NCBI RefSeq assembly: GCF_003201475.1
Contig: NZ_QJJK01000007.1
Location: 186,001 to 250,000, forward strand
Length of the DNA: 64,000 bases
Direction of reading: 5' to 3'
Origin: Chelatococcus asaccharovorans
GTDB taxonomy: Bacteria > Pseudomonadota > Alphaproteobacteria > Rhizobiales > Beijerinckiaceae
The notes under the pieces are model-generated. The model was not told where the DNA came from, ran no database searches, and worked only from the letters and a program-made list of their open reading frames with translations. Position 1 is the first letter of the stretch, and each line of letters begins with the position of its first letter. Position numbers and translations under genes: made by a program. Positions 17,912 to 26,780 of the stretch are shown here, piece by piece.

Positions 17912-18130
17912 GACATTCTCCGATGGTGACATTCCAACCGCAGTTGCGCTGATGCTGCCTCTCATGCCGGCAGGGCCCCAGGCAACGCCGAAAGCACCGG
18001 TGTTGTCGGTCACCTGATCGACCACTCCGTCGGAGGCTCTGCGCAAACTGAATGGACATTAAAAGCGTCGTCCCGGAAGTGTTATGGAACTTTTCGCCTG
18101 CAATAGCTTGTATGGCGTCGGCTGGTCGAT

Positions 18131-19054
18131 TCAAGCCGTGCTGCTCGAGAGATCCGCCAAGGCTGGGCCGGCAGATTGCGTGCCGGCGACCGCCGTCGAA
18201 GCCAGTTTCGCCATGGCCAATCGATAGACAAGATCATTACCGGCCATCGTATCGGCCAGAAATCGCGCGAAGCCCGAACGGCAGGCAGGCGTGACGGCGA
18301 CACTGTCGCCGGACAGACGGACAAAGCCGAAGCTCTCCGCCTCGCGCAACAACTTGCGGACATGGGTGCGCGATACGCCGAAACTGTCGCCAATCCTAAC
18401 GAAGGACACCTTCGGCACCCCGTGATCATCCTCATCGCCGCACAAATGCATGAGCTTAGTCAGAATCATATGACCGGCCTGGCGGGGCAGGAAGAACGTG
18501 ATCACCGGATTGGCCCGGATGAACTGTTGTGCGTGCGCCAGAAAGGCAATGCTGACTTCCCGCGCCACGCGATGAAAGGCTCGGTCCCGTCGCATCGGCT
18601 CCGGATATCCAGGATGGGGAAAAAGCGCATGCAGGGGATGGAAATAAACAATCAGGGAGCGCTGATCATGCGCCAGCATCTTGTCGGTCGGCGCGAGCAG
18701 GGTGCTGCGCCGGTCGCGTTGCGTTGTGAACGTCGTGATATATCCCAGGTCTATAAGGCGGCGGACGATGTCGTGGGTGCGACGACCGCTTGCAATGCCA
18801 TGGGTCTCCATCTGGCTCTTCAGAAGCTGCATGGTCGGCCACGTCGAGCGGACATGAGGTTGATAGCCGGCGTTCATGATGATGACGCTGAAGAAAATGG
18901 ATGCGGTTCCACCATCGATGAGCAGCCGGTTCTCTGTCGGCTGGTTCTCGTGCAGTTCGAGCATCTCGCGGATATAAATGTCGCGCGCCGTTCCGAAATG
19001 CGGATGCGCGAGAATCTCGTCCGCCGACAGCACAAGCCGAATTTCGCCAACCAT
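18131..19054 (-). CDS. Unrecognised winged-helix transcriptional regulator
   Basis: This 307-residue protein is not one I can place in a named family. An N-terminal half (residues about 60-140) contains a MarR-like segment, GRRTHDIVRRLIDLGYITTF followed by QRDRRSTLLAPTDKM. Residues about 220-265 have a second DNA-binding-like unit, FVRIGDSFGVSRTHVRKLLR followed by EAESFGFVRLSGDSVAVTP. GAGGG lies about 5 nt before the ATG at 19054 (MVGEIRLVLSADE), a better start than the frame's first codon at 19096. It lies upstream of the cupin gene on the same strand, 219 bp away. Confidence 0.65.
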   Translation of the reverse strand: MVGEIRLVLSADEILAHPHFGTARDIYIREMLELHENQPTENRLLIDGGTASIFFSVIIMNAGYQPHVRSTWPTMQLLKSQMETHGIASGRRTHDIVRRLIDLGYITTFTTQRDRRSTLLAPTDKMLAHDQRSLIVYFHPLHALFPHPGYPEPMRRDRAFHRVAREVSIAFLAHAQQFIRANPVITFFLPRQAGHMILTKLMHLCGDEDDHGVPKVSFVRIGDSFGVSRTHVRKLLREAESFGFVRLSGDSVAVTPACRSGFARFLADTMAGNDLVYRLAMAKLASTAVAGTQSAGPALADLSSSTA

Positions 19055-19425
19055 GACTTCCCTCGTGCGCGCTCCTGAATGATGTGGGCGAGACATTATC
19101 GATCCAGAAGGGCCGATGCACGCTAAGCGCGTTCAAACGCACCCGCCACATCTTCGAACGGTGTGCGCCATTGAGCGCTGCCCTCCTACGGGCTCGCGTC
19201 GCATGCAGACAATTCAGCGCAGGAATTCTCATTCGCCGTATTCAAGCCGGCACCGTTGCGCTGAAAACGAGTCCCGTCGATGTATCAATGGACAGGGTGA
19301 TCATGGTGCGCAGGTCGGACGCGGAGGCGCACAAGGCCCGCGCGGGGCACATCGGCCTCTTGGCCGCCGGCGACGATCGGAGCGGCCGGCTTGGTGCATC
19401 CGTGGCCGGGATCAGCCGGGGCTGC
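19055..19425. other. Intergenic region, nothing recognised
   Basis: This 371-bp gap lies between the winged-helix regulator and the MFS carrier. I see no gene with family features, no clear terminator and no repeat shared with other parts of the window. Confidence 0.4.
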
Positions 19426-20718
19426 TTATCTGCGGTATGGGTCGGTCTTTGGCATGGGCCAGAGGCGGATCATCAGCGCGAAGAGCAGAGCCCCGAACAC
19501 CAGCGAGGAGGCCGCCACGCCAAGCGCGATGGCAAAGCCGAGGCTGGGCGACCCCACCTGACCGACGAGGATACCGACAAGCGGGGGGCCGGCGATCTGG
19601 CCGATTCCGTAGGTCACGGTGAGAAGCCCCACAAATCGCGAAACGTGGTGCGGTCGCAGGCGGCGAATCTCCTGGACTGCCAGGAAGGAGATGATCGTGA
19701 AGGGCAAGCCGACGAGGATGCTGCTGATGACGAAGCCGGTCACGCTCGGCCAGGCGAGCGTGAGGGCGACGCCAAGTGCCTGCACGAGATAGGCAGCGAT
19801 GAGGGCTGCGCGATAGTCGATCCAGGGCGGGGCGCGCGTGCCGATGATGCAGCCGACCACGACCGAGGCTCCGAGAATCGGCCAGAACAGGTCAAGCCAG
19901 GCCGAACCCGGCAAGGCGTCGCGGGCGATGACGGGCAGGAAGGTCGCGGTGACGATATAGCCGAAGCCGGCGAAACCGTAGGCCACGGCGAAGACGGCCA
20001 TCTCGCTCGAGCTTTCCCGCGGCGTTTTATCGGCCTGCTGGGATTGAGCCGTCACCGCTCCCTGATGCTCAGTCCGCGTCGCGGACGCGGCCGCTGTGGG
20101 GGCGGGCAACTCCGCGGCCGACCTGCGATAGGCCGGCCAGACACAGGCGATCATCACAAGCGCCAGGGCTGCGAAGGCAAGCCATGCGTCGGATGCGCGC
20201 CAGCCCGCGGCCACCATGCCGCTGGCGGCGAGGCCTGAGAGCATGATCCCGAGTCCCGGGCCGATGAACATCAGGCTCGCGAGATTTGGCTTGCCGCGGC
20301 GTGCGAGCTCGCGAACGCACCAGTCGTTGGTGAAAACGAAGACGATCGCGCTGACCACGCCCGACAGGAAGCGGAAGGGGCCCCAGAAGACACTGGCCTG
20401 CCACGCCATTCCCGCCGTGAGCAGCGCAGTCGCGATGAGGCCGAGCCGGATCGCGACGGTCAGTTGCCGCGTGGAGCTGCGCGGTAGCGCGGTGCAGATC
20501 ATCGCCCCCGCGAGATATCCGAGATAATTTGCCGTCGCGAGATAGCTGCCGCTTTCCAGGTCGACGACCCCGTCGTGCAGCATCATCGGCAGGACCGGGG
20601 TGAAAGCGAAACGCCCGATTCCCATCGCGACCGCGAGCGACGCGGCGCTTGCTGCCGTGATTGTCAGCAAGGCGCGAAACCGCATCTGCGGCTGGGCGGC
20701 TGGGGTGGGCTGATGCAT
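19426..20718 (-). CDS. MFS transporter, YbfB/YjiJ type
   Basis: This is an inner-membrane carrier of the major facilitator superfamily with about 12 predicted membrane helices in 430 residues. The first helix region SLAVAMGIGRFAFTPVLPMM and the following SGSYLATANYLGYLAGAM are typical of the YbfB/YjiJ group, whose substrates are unknown. A hydrophilic central loop (about residues 190-215) separates two six-helix halves. The ATG at 20718 (MHQPTPAAQPQMRF) is preferred to the frame's first start at 20769, though neither has a strong Shine-Dalgarno. Confidence 0.87.
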   Translation of the reverse strand: MHQPTPAAQPQMRFRALLTITAASAASLAVAMGIGRFAFTPVLPMMLHDGVVDLESGSYLATANYLGYLAGAMICTALPRSSTRQLTVAIRLGLIATALLTAGMAWQASVFWGPFRFLSGVVSAIVFVFTNDWCVRELARRGKPNLASLMFIGPGLGIMLSGLAASGMVAAGWRASDAWLAFAALALVMIACVWPAYRRSAAELPAPTAAASATRTEHQGAVTAQSQQADKTPRESSSEMAVFAVAYGFAGFGYIVTATFLPVIARDALPGSAWLDLFWPILGASVVVGCIIGTRAPPWIDYRAALIAAYLVQALGVALTLAWPSVTGFVISSILVGLPFTIISFLAVQEIRRLRPHHVSRFVGLLTVTYGIGQIAGPPLVGILVGQVGSPSLGFAIALGVAASSLVFGALLFALMIRLWPMPKTDPYRR

Positions 20719-20939
20719 AACGCTCGACCTGGAGGCTGTTGACGGCGCGGCAGGCGAAGGTGCAGCCATCCCGTGACGGCGGTGACTTACGTCTGCGCCG
20801 TCGCGTTAGCAATCAGCCTCAACGCGTCCCTGCCATGCGTGGCGGCCCGACGCGGACGGTGACGCGAGGCGTCACGATCGTGTCGCGTATCGCCGCGGCA
20901 GGCAATCGCGCGACGCCGTCCATCACGGCCGCATGCCCG

Positions 20940-21638
20940 TCATGCGACGCGTGGCGCATTCCGGGCGAGGCCGTCATGGGCGTCGAGCAGGCGCTCCCGC
21001 CAGGCAAAAACCGGATCGTCCTGCTCCAGGAGCTCGATCGGGCTGATGCAGCGCGCCCACATCATCATGCCGAAGACGCTGAAGTCGGCATAGGCCGGGG
21101 CTTCGCCGCAGAGGAAGGGTTGTTGCCGCAAGGTGAAGCGCAGCGGCGCCAGAGCCTGGCGCAACGCCGCGACATGGGTTCCCGGCTCGGCCGCGAAGGC
21201 CTCCAGGGACATCCCGAACCGCTTCTCGCGGGTCTCGCGAAAGTAGTGTTGGTCTTTCGCCGCGATGCGGCTGTGGATGTCGAGGGCGATGACCCTGGCG
21301 ATGACGGGACCGAGCGTGCCGTCGGCCCAGGCGTTGACGAAGCGGGCAACGGCGCGGCCGGTGTCGCCGCCGAACAGCGTGGGCGTGGGAAAGCGCTCTT
21401 CCAGATAGGTGGCGATCTGCCAGGAATCATGGACGACCGTCTCTCCGTCGACCAGCACCGGCACAAGGCCCTGGCCGGAGAAAGCGATGACATCCTTGTC
21501 GGTAAAATGAAAGGGAATGCGCTCGGCCTCGAGCCCCTTGTGGGCTAGCGCCATGCGGGTCTTCCAGCAATGCGGGCTGAAACGCACTGCTTCGTCCGCG
21601 CCGGCCAGTTCATAGAGTTTCAGCATGTCATCGCTCAT
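20940..21638 (-). CDS. Glutathione S-transferase family protein
   Basis: This 232-residue cytosolic protein has a thioredoxin-like N-terminal domain (FSPHCWKTRMALAHKGLEAE, GLVPVLVDGETVVHDSWQIA, TYLEERFPTPTLFGG) and an all-helical C-terminal domain (CGEAPAYADFSVFGMMMWA). The PHCWK segment places a Cys at the usual active site. It follows a second GST gene by 37 bp on the same strand. MSDDMLKLYELAG is the best start (21638); an in-frame ATG at 21653 would add five residues. Confidence 0.88.
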   Translation of the reverse strand: MSDDMLKLYELAGADEAVRFSPHCWKTRMALAHKGLEAERIPFHFTDKDVIAFSGQGLVPVLVDGETVVHDSWQIATYLEERFPTPTLFGGDTGRAVARFVNAWADGTLGPVIARVIALDIHSRIAAKDQHYFRETREKRFGMSLEAFAAEPGTHVAALRQALAPLRFTLRQQPFLCGEAPAYADFSVFGMMMWARCISPIELLEQDDPVFAWRERLLDAHDGLARNAPRVA

Positions 21639-21675
21639 CTGGGTCTCGGCCATCCGACCAGGGCCCCGAGGCCGA

Positions 21676-22380
21676 TCACGGCCGCGGGGCGTGGGAGTTC
21701 GCCGTCTGGCCAAACAGGACGCTCTGCGCTTCCTTGCTGACGGTCGGCGCCTTGTTGATCGTGTCGGCGATTTCATAGGTCCGGACGACCGAGGTGCGGG
21801 CGCCCATCGCATCGTACCAGCGATGGATGGCCGGGAATTCGGAAAGATCCTGCCCGTGACGCGCATGGGAACGCACCCAGGGATAGATGGCGATGTCGGC
21901 GATGGAGAAGTCCCCGCCAACAAAGGCGCGATCGGCGAGCCGGCGATCGAGCACCCCGTAGAGGCGATTGGCCTCTTTCACGTAGCGATCCTTGGCATAG
22001 GCGACATCCTCCGGCGCGTAGTGAAGGAAATGGTGCGCCTGGCCCGCCATGGGACCGAGGCCGCCCATCTGCCAGTAGAGCCATTGCAGCGCCTCGAACC
22101 GCGGGCGTCGTTCCTGCGGCAGGAGCTTGCCGGTCTTATCAGCGAGATACTCGAGGATGGCGCCGGATTCGAAAACGGCGAGCGGTTCACCGCCGTCGTC
22201 CGGCGCGTGATCGATGATCGCCGGGATGCGGTTGTTGGGGCTGACCTTGAGGAAACTTGGCTTGAATTGCTCGCCGGTTGAGATGTTGATGGGGGTGATC
22301 CGGTAGGGAAGGCCGAGCTCCTCCAGCGCGATCACGATCTTATGGCCATTCGGCGTCGTCCAATACAGAAGCTCGATCAA
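21676..22380 (-). CDS. Glutathione S-transferase, YfcG/Ure2-like disulfide reductase type
   Basis: This 234-residue thioredoxin-fold protein carries YWTTPNGHKIVIALEELGLP, SPNNRIPAIIDHAP and FESGAILEYLADKTGKLLP, followed by the helical domain LYWQMGGLGPMAGQAHHFLH and FVGGDFSIADIAIYPWVR. This pattern is that of YfcG/YghU glutathione-dependent disulfide-bond oxidoreductases. No suitable ATG exists. GGAGG lies 7 nt before a TTG at 22380, giving MIELLYWTTPNGHK, so I take TTG as the start. It is the first gene of a two-GST operon. Confidence 0.88.
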   Translation of the reverse strand: MIELLYWTTPNGHKIVIALEELGLPYRITPINISTGEQFKPSFLKVSPNNRIPAIIDHAPDDGGEPLAVFESGAILEYLADKTGKLLPQERRPRFEALQWLYWQMGGLGPMAGQAHHFLHYAPEDVAYAKDRYVKEANRLYGVLDRRLADRAFVGGDFSIADIAIYPWVRSHARHGQDLSEFPAIHRWYDAMGARTSVVRTYEIADTINKAPTVSKEAQSVLFGQTANSHAPRP

Positions 22381-22717
22381 AACGGCATCCTCCAAATCCC
22401 AGCTTCAGTCGCGACGAGACTGTCAAGTTTGACGGATATGTCAAGAATGACGTGGGCGGCCAGGAATGAAATCGCTGTCTTGGATCCCTTGGTCGCGGGA
22501 CGTTGGGGCTGCCTGTCGGAAGGGCGCGGCGCGGCCGTTCGGCAAGCTGCCCCGACCACTGCCGGGGCCGATCCCCACCAAAATGGCCGCCGCCGACGAG
22601 GGCCGTTTCGGCACGTCGCAACCCGATCGAACAAGGGCCTGGCCAGCGCGTCGGGCGTCCTGCAAGGCGCGGCTTCGCGATCCGGCTCAATTCGGCACGA
22701 CCCGCCGAGAGACTCAC

Positions 22718-22756
22718 TTGACGGCAATACATAATTCGTCATACGTATTATGTATT
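22718..22756 (+). promoter_or_regulatory. Promoter with palindromic operator upstream of the FadR-type regulator
   Basis: TTGACG (22718-22723) is a good -35 box. AATACATAAT (22726-22735) and ATTATGTATT (22747-22756) form a perfect 10-bp inverted repeat with an 11-bp spacer, covering the space from -35 to beyond -10. It ends 20 bp before the regulator's ATG. The rest of 22381-22776 is GC-rich, without a supported gene. Confidence 0.68.
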
Positions 22757-22776
22757 CAGCTTCGAGGTGGGATTTT

Positions 22777-23487
22777 ATGCGGGTTACAAGGCTCAATGAC
22801 AGCGGCCGTCGTGAGTTCGTCATCGATCAGTTGCTCGGCTTCATCCGCAGCAAGGAACTGGTCGCCGGGTCACGGCTTCCTGCCGAGCCTGTGCTTTCGG
22901 AGATGTTCGGTGTCAGCAGGACGGTCGTGCGAGAGGCGATGCAATCGCTGCAAGCGACCGGCACGATCCGCATCGAGCAGGGACGCGGAACGTTCGTTTC
23001 CGAGAATCCCCTGGCACAACCATTCAATGTCTGGGCGTCGATGAACGCGCACCGAATTGCCGAATTGTTTGATGTGCGCGGCATACTTGAAGGTGAAACG
23101 GCCGCAAGGGCGGCTGCAAAACGGACGCAGGCTGATCTCGACGAGATTGAAGCAACGCTCGCGGAGGCGCGCCAGAAGGTGGAGGGGACCGACTGGCTGG
23201 GGGCGCTGTCCTGCGACGTGCGATTCCACCGCGCCATCACGCAGGCCGCCGGCCTTCCGCTTCTTCAAGAGATGCTGGAAGTGGTGATGCCCGCATGGAT
23301 CGAGGTCACGTCAAATGTGACAAAGGAAAAGAACAAGGCCGAGCGCCTCGGCCTCGTGCTGACAGAGCACGCCGATGTTCTCAGGGCGATCCGGGCCTCT
23401 GATCCGGATGCTGCCCGTATCGCGATGCGCCGGCATCTCAGCAATTCCTGGGCCCGCCGCATCAGGAACGACCAAAGCAAAGACTGA
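22777..23487 (+). CDS. FadR-type GntR-family transcriptional regulator
   Basis: This 236-residue regulator probably controls the sugar-acid operon that follows it. The N-terminal winged helix has FVIDQLLGFIRSKELVAGSR, LPAEPVLSEMFGVSRTVVRE and QGRGTFVSENP. The C-terminal FCD domain (residues about 90-220) has the metal/effector-binding pattern LFDVRGILEGETAARAA, DVRFHRAITQAAGLPLL and TEHADVLRAIRASDPDAARI. The ATG at 22777 follows GAGGTGGG at about 7 nt; the earlier in-frame start at 22750 lies inside the palindromic operator. Autoregulation is likely; the effector is probably a pathway sugar acid. Confidence 0.9.
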   Translation: MRVTRLNDSGRREFVIDQLLGFIRSKELVAGSRLPAEPVLSEMFGVSRTVVREAMQSLQATGTIRIEQGRGTFVSENPLAQPFNVWASMNAHRIAELFDVRGILEGETAARAAAKRTQADLDEIEATLAEARQKVEGTDWLGALSCDVRFHRAITQAAGLPLLQEMLEVVMPAWIEVTSNVTKEKNKAERLGLVLTEHADVLRAIRASDPDAARIAMRRHLSNSWARRIRNDQSKD

Positions 23488-23526
23488 GCGCGCCAAGCGC
23501 CAGAATAACCACAGGGAGGTAGAGCC

Positions 23527-24843
23527 GTGTCAACAAGGAAACCGCTTGTTCATGCGTTGCTGTCGGCCGCCGCGGCTGTCGGTTTCGCCCTTTCGGCGAG
23601 TCCGACCTTTGCGGCGGAGAAGATCGTCTTCTGGAACAACTGGGACGGCAGCCGCACGGCGCAGCTCCGTTCCATTCTGAATGAGTTCGAAAAGCAGAAT
23701 CCGCAATATGTCGTTGAGAACGTCACGCTCAGCAGTGATACGACCGCGCAGCGGATGCTGACGGCGGTCGCCTCCGGCGACGTGCCGGATCTCTACATGA
23801 CGCAGGCCAACGACTTTCCGAAATGGGCGGGGCTCGGCGCGTTCAGGCCGCTGGACGACCTCGTGGCGCGAGACGGGCTGAAGCTCGACGAGATCTTTTA
23901 CGCCGGCGGTATCGAAGGCTCGCGCTTCGACGGCAAGCTCATACAGTTCCCGTTCAAGGTGCCGACCTCCCTGATGATCTGGTACAACAAGGAGCTCTTC
24001 CAGAAGGCCGGGCTCGACCCCGACAACCCGCCCAAGACCTGGAAAGAGCTCGAGGAGGCGGCAGCCAAGACCACGGTCCGCAAGGGCGACGTTATCTCCC
24101 AGCTCGGCGTCAACATCTGCCTGAACTGCTCGACGGGCAGCGGCTCGGAGAATGCCTTCATCGAATGGCTGTCGCGCAATGGCGGCGAGGTGCTGACGCC
24201 GGATGCCAAGGGCGTGGCCTTCGATTCGCCCCAGGGCCTCGACACGCTGAAATGGATGCTCGGCTTCTCGCAACGCACGGCCGGCGGATGGCCGAACGCG
24301 GTGCGCCAGTTCGGCTCGACCTTCAAGGACCTGCGCCCCAGTTTCTACGCCGGCAAGATGGCGATGATCATGGACGGGCCGTTCCTCTACAACATCATGG
24401 CCAAGGATGCGCCGCAGATGCTCGACAAGGTTGGCGTGTTTGTCGCTCCGATCAATAGCGACAATCCGCAGGCGACGGAACGCTATCTGGCCTATGGCAC
24501 GCCCGGCTATGCCATCCCCAAAGGCGCGAAGAACCGGGAAGGCGCGTGGAAGCTCCTCCAGTTCATCGGCGGCGGTAGCGGCGCCTGCACATTCTTCACC
24601 GTGCAGAAGCGCGTCGACTCGCCGCTGCGCAATTGCAAGGTGGACGTACCGGAGGCCTTTGCAGCAGCCTTCAAGGCCAATGGCGATCTCGTGCAGTCGC
24701 GCCAGGCGCCAAGTGCCTTCCAGCAGGTCCATGTCCGCCTGCAGCAGATGCAGGAAGCGGTGCTTCTTGGCAACCAGACGCCCGAGGATGCCCTGAAGAC
24801 GGCGGCCACGGATGTGAAGGCGATCCTCGCCCGCACGAACTGA
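23527..24843 (+). CDS. Extracellular sugar-binding protein of an ABC importer (family 1)
   Basis: This 438-residue periplasmic solute-binding protein has a signal peptide (VHALLSAAAAVGFALSASPT, cleavage near TFAAEK) and the family-1 opening IVFWNNWDGSRTAQLRSIL. It continues with NEFEKQNPQYVVE, AVASGDVPDLYMTQAND, and FPFKVPTSLMIWYNKELFQK, the clamp segment of carbohydrate-binding proteins. It opens the transport part of the operon, directly ahead of two MalF/MalG-type permeases. Given the downstream enzymes, a hexuronate, aldonate or oligosaccharide ligand is inferred. Confidence 0.92.
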   Translation: MSTRKPLVHALLSAAAAVGFALSASPTFAAEKIVFWNNWDGSRTAQLRSILNEFEKQNPQYVVENVTLSSDTTAQRMLTAVASGDVPDLYMTQANDFPKWAGLGAFRPLDDLVARDGLKLDEIFYAGGIEGSRFDGKLIQFPFKVPTSLMIWYNKELFQKAGLDPDNPPKTWKELEEAAAKTTVRKGDVISQLGVNICLNCSTGSGSENAFIEWLSRNGGEVLTPDAKGVAFDSPQGLDTLKWMLGFSQRTAGGWPNAVRQFGSTFKDLRPSFYAGKMAMIMDGPFLYNIMAKDAPQMLDKVGVFVAPINSDNPQATERYLAYGTPGYAIPKGAKNREGAWKLLQFIGGGSGACTFFTVQKRVDSPLRNCKVDVPEAFAAAFKANGDLVQSRQAPSAFQQVHVRLQQMQEAVLLGNQTPEDALKTAATDVKAILARTN

Positions 24844-24903
24844 TCCATTGACGACGCGGGCGCCCCATTGCGGCCCCCACCAGCCACCAACCGGATATGG
24901 AAA

Positions 24904-25854
24904 ATGGCCGAGATCATCGTCCAGCAACGGCCAGCGTCGGCGCGTCGCGTGCGCCACAAGGCTTCTGGCCTGAGCCATTCGACGCGTGAAGCGCTCTGGG
25001 GCTATCTGTTCATCGCGCCATGGCTCATCGGCTTCACGCTCTTCTCTCTGGGGCCGATTCTGGCCACGTTCTATCTCAGTCTGTCCCACTACGACGTGGT
25101 TTCGGCTCCACGCTGGGCCGGGCTTGGTAATTTCACCCGTATGCTCTTCGAGGACGGCGAGTACCGAAATTCCCTCGCCGTCACCGTGGAATACTCGCTC
25201 ATCCGTGTGCCGGCTTGCATCGCGGTCGGCCTGGTGCTGGCGATGCTGATCAACACGCAGGCGCGGGGCATCGGGCTCTTCCGGCTTGCCCTTTACCTGC
25301 CCGCGATCGTGCCGCTGGTCGCAGCCTCGATCCTGTGGTTGTGGCTGCTCAATCCGCAATACGGCTTTGTCAATCCAGCGCTGCGCGATTGGTTCGGCGT
25401 CGTCGCACCAAACTGGCTGCGTGACGAGAAGTTCGCGCTGCTCGCCATCGTGAGCCTCAGTGTCTGGCAGATCGGCCATACCATGATGATCTTCCTGGCG
25501 GGCCTGCAGGACATTCCGAAGGAACTTTACGAGGCGGCCGACCTTGATGGCGCGGGCTTCATGCAGCGGATCCGTTTCGTGACGCTGCCGATGCTCACGC
25601 CCACGATCTACTTCAATCTCATCATCGGCATTATCAATTCGTTTCAGGTCTTCGCCGCGGTCTTCATCCTCACGCGCGGCGGGCCCGCCGGCCAGACCAT
25701 GGTCTACATCATGTACCTCTACCGGCGCGGCATCGAATACCTCGAGATGGGCTACGCATCCGCCATGGCGCTGGTCTTGGTGGCGATCATCCTGTCGCTC
25801 ACCATCCTCATCATGAAGACCTCGGACAAGTGGGTGAATTATGACCGCGTCTGA
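24904..25854 (+). CDS. ABC sugar permease, MalF/UgpA type
   Basis: This inner-membrane permease subunit of 316 residues has about six membrane helices, beginning YLFIAPWLIGFTLFSLGPIL. The cytoplasmic coupling loop EAADLDGAGFMQRIRFVTLP is the EAA motif that contacts the ATPase. ATG at 24904 (MAEIIVQQRPAS) is preferred to the frame's first codon at 24868. It overlaps the next permease gene by 14 bp, indicating translational coupling. Confidence 0.92.
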   Translation: MAEIIVQQRPASARRVRHKASGLSHSTREALWGYLFIAPWLIGFTLFSLGPILATFYLSLSHYDVVSAPRWAGLGNFTRMLFEDGEYRNSLAVTVEYSLIRVPACIAVGLVLAMLINTQARGIGLFRLALYLPAIVPLVAASILWLWLLNPQYGFVNPALRDWFGVVAPNWLRDEKFALLAIVSLSVWQIGHTMMIFLAGLQDIPKELYEAADLDGAGFMQRIRFVTLPMLTPTIYFNLIIGIINSFQVFAAVFILTRGGPAGQTMVYIMYLYRRGIEYLEMGYASAMALVLVAIILSLTILIMKTSDKWVNYDRV

Positions 25855-26683
25855 GCAATGGTGGTCGGAACGCGGCCGCTTCATCGTCCTCTTCGGTCTG
25901 AGCGCCATCTGGCTGCTGCCGGTGGTGCTGCTGACGGCAACCTCGCTGAAGACCCAAGGGCAGCTCTACGAGCCGATGCGCGTGCTGCCGCAGCCCGTGG
26001 CATGGGAAAACTACTGGACCGTCATGGTCGAGGCCTTTCCCTTCGCGCGCTATATGCTCAACTCGCTCGTCGTTTCGGTTCTGTCGGTTGCCGGCGACGT
26101 CCTGTCCAGCGCCTTCATCGCCTACGGCTTCGCCCAGCTGCGTTTCCCCGGACGCCGGGCTCTGTTCCTCATCATGCTCTCGACCATGATGTTCCCGTTC
26201 GCGGTGCGGATGATCCCGCTGTTCTTGATTTTCAAGCAACTGGGCTGGATCAATACTTATTATCCCTTGATCATCCCGTCATACCTCGGCACGCACGCCT
26301 TTTTCATCTTCCTGCTGCACCAGTTCTTCCGGGGCCTTCCGAAGGCTCTCATCGAATCCGCGCGCATCGACGGCGCCAATGAGCTGCAGATCTGGTGGAA
26401 GGTTGTGCTGCCGCTCTCGAAGCCGGCGCTCGCCGTCGTGGCGATCCTCGCCTTCGAGCAGAGCTGGGGCGATTTCCTTTCGCCGCTGCTCTATATCAAC
26501 GATACGTCCAAATACACGCTGCCACTCGGGCTCTATAGCCTGATTACCGGCGACGATGTCGCCAGCCAATGGCATCTCGTCATGGCCGGGACGGTGACCA
26601 TGATCCTGCCTGTCATCATCATCTTCGCGCTGGCCCAGCGCTTTTTCGTGCGGGGCATCACCCTGTCCGGAATGAAAGGCTGA
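25841..26683 (+). CDS. ABC sugar permease, MalG/UgpE type
   Basis: This 280-residue second permease subunit has about six helices and the EAA loop ESARIDGANELQIWWKVVLP. Further features are PLFLIFKQLGWINTYYPLI, IPSYLGTHAFFIFLLHQFFR and QSWGDFLSPLLYIND. The C-terminal QRFFVRGITLSGMKG is diagnostic of this subgroup. No ATPase gene follows; the next gene is an FAD enzyme, so the importer must use an ATPase encoded elsewhere. Confidence 0.92.
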   Translation: MTASEQWWSERGRFIVLFGLSAIWLLPVVLLTATSLKTQGQLYEPMRVLPQPVAWENYWTVMVEAFPFARYMLNSLVVSVLSVAGDVLSSAFIAYGFAQLRFPGRRALFLIMLSTMMFPFAVRMIPLFLIFKQLGWINTYYPLIIPSYLGTHAFFIFLLHQFFRGLPKALIESARIDGANELQIWWKVVLPLSKPALAVVAILAFEQSWGDFLSPLLYINDTSKYTLPLGLYSLITGDDVASQWHLVMAGTVTMILPVIIIFALAQRFFVRGITLSGMKG

Positions 26684-26780
26684 ACCGCCTGCGGTTCAAG
26701 GGGAACCGCGAGCGTGCTGCTGCACGGCCGGCTGGCCCGGCTGTCCCACAAGAACCCGATCATGCTTTTGGAGCTTGACC

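Noticed and set aside
23530-25908. 790-codon minus-strand frame opposite the sugar-binding protein and permease genes
   Set aside because: It spans two well-supported genes on the other strand, is rich in His/Arg/Asp typical of antisense GC-rich frames, and has no domain.
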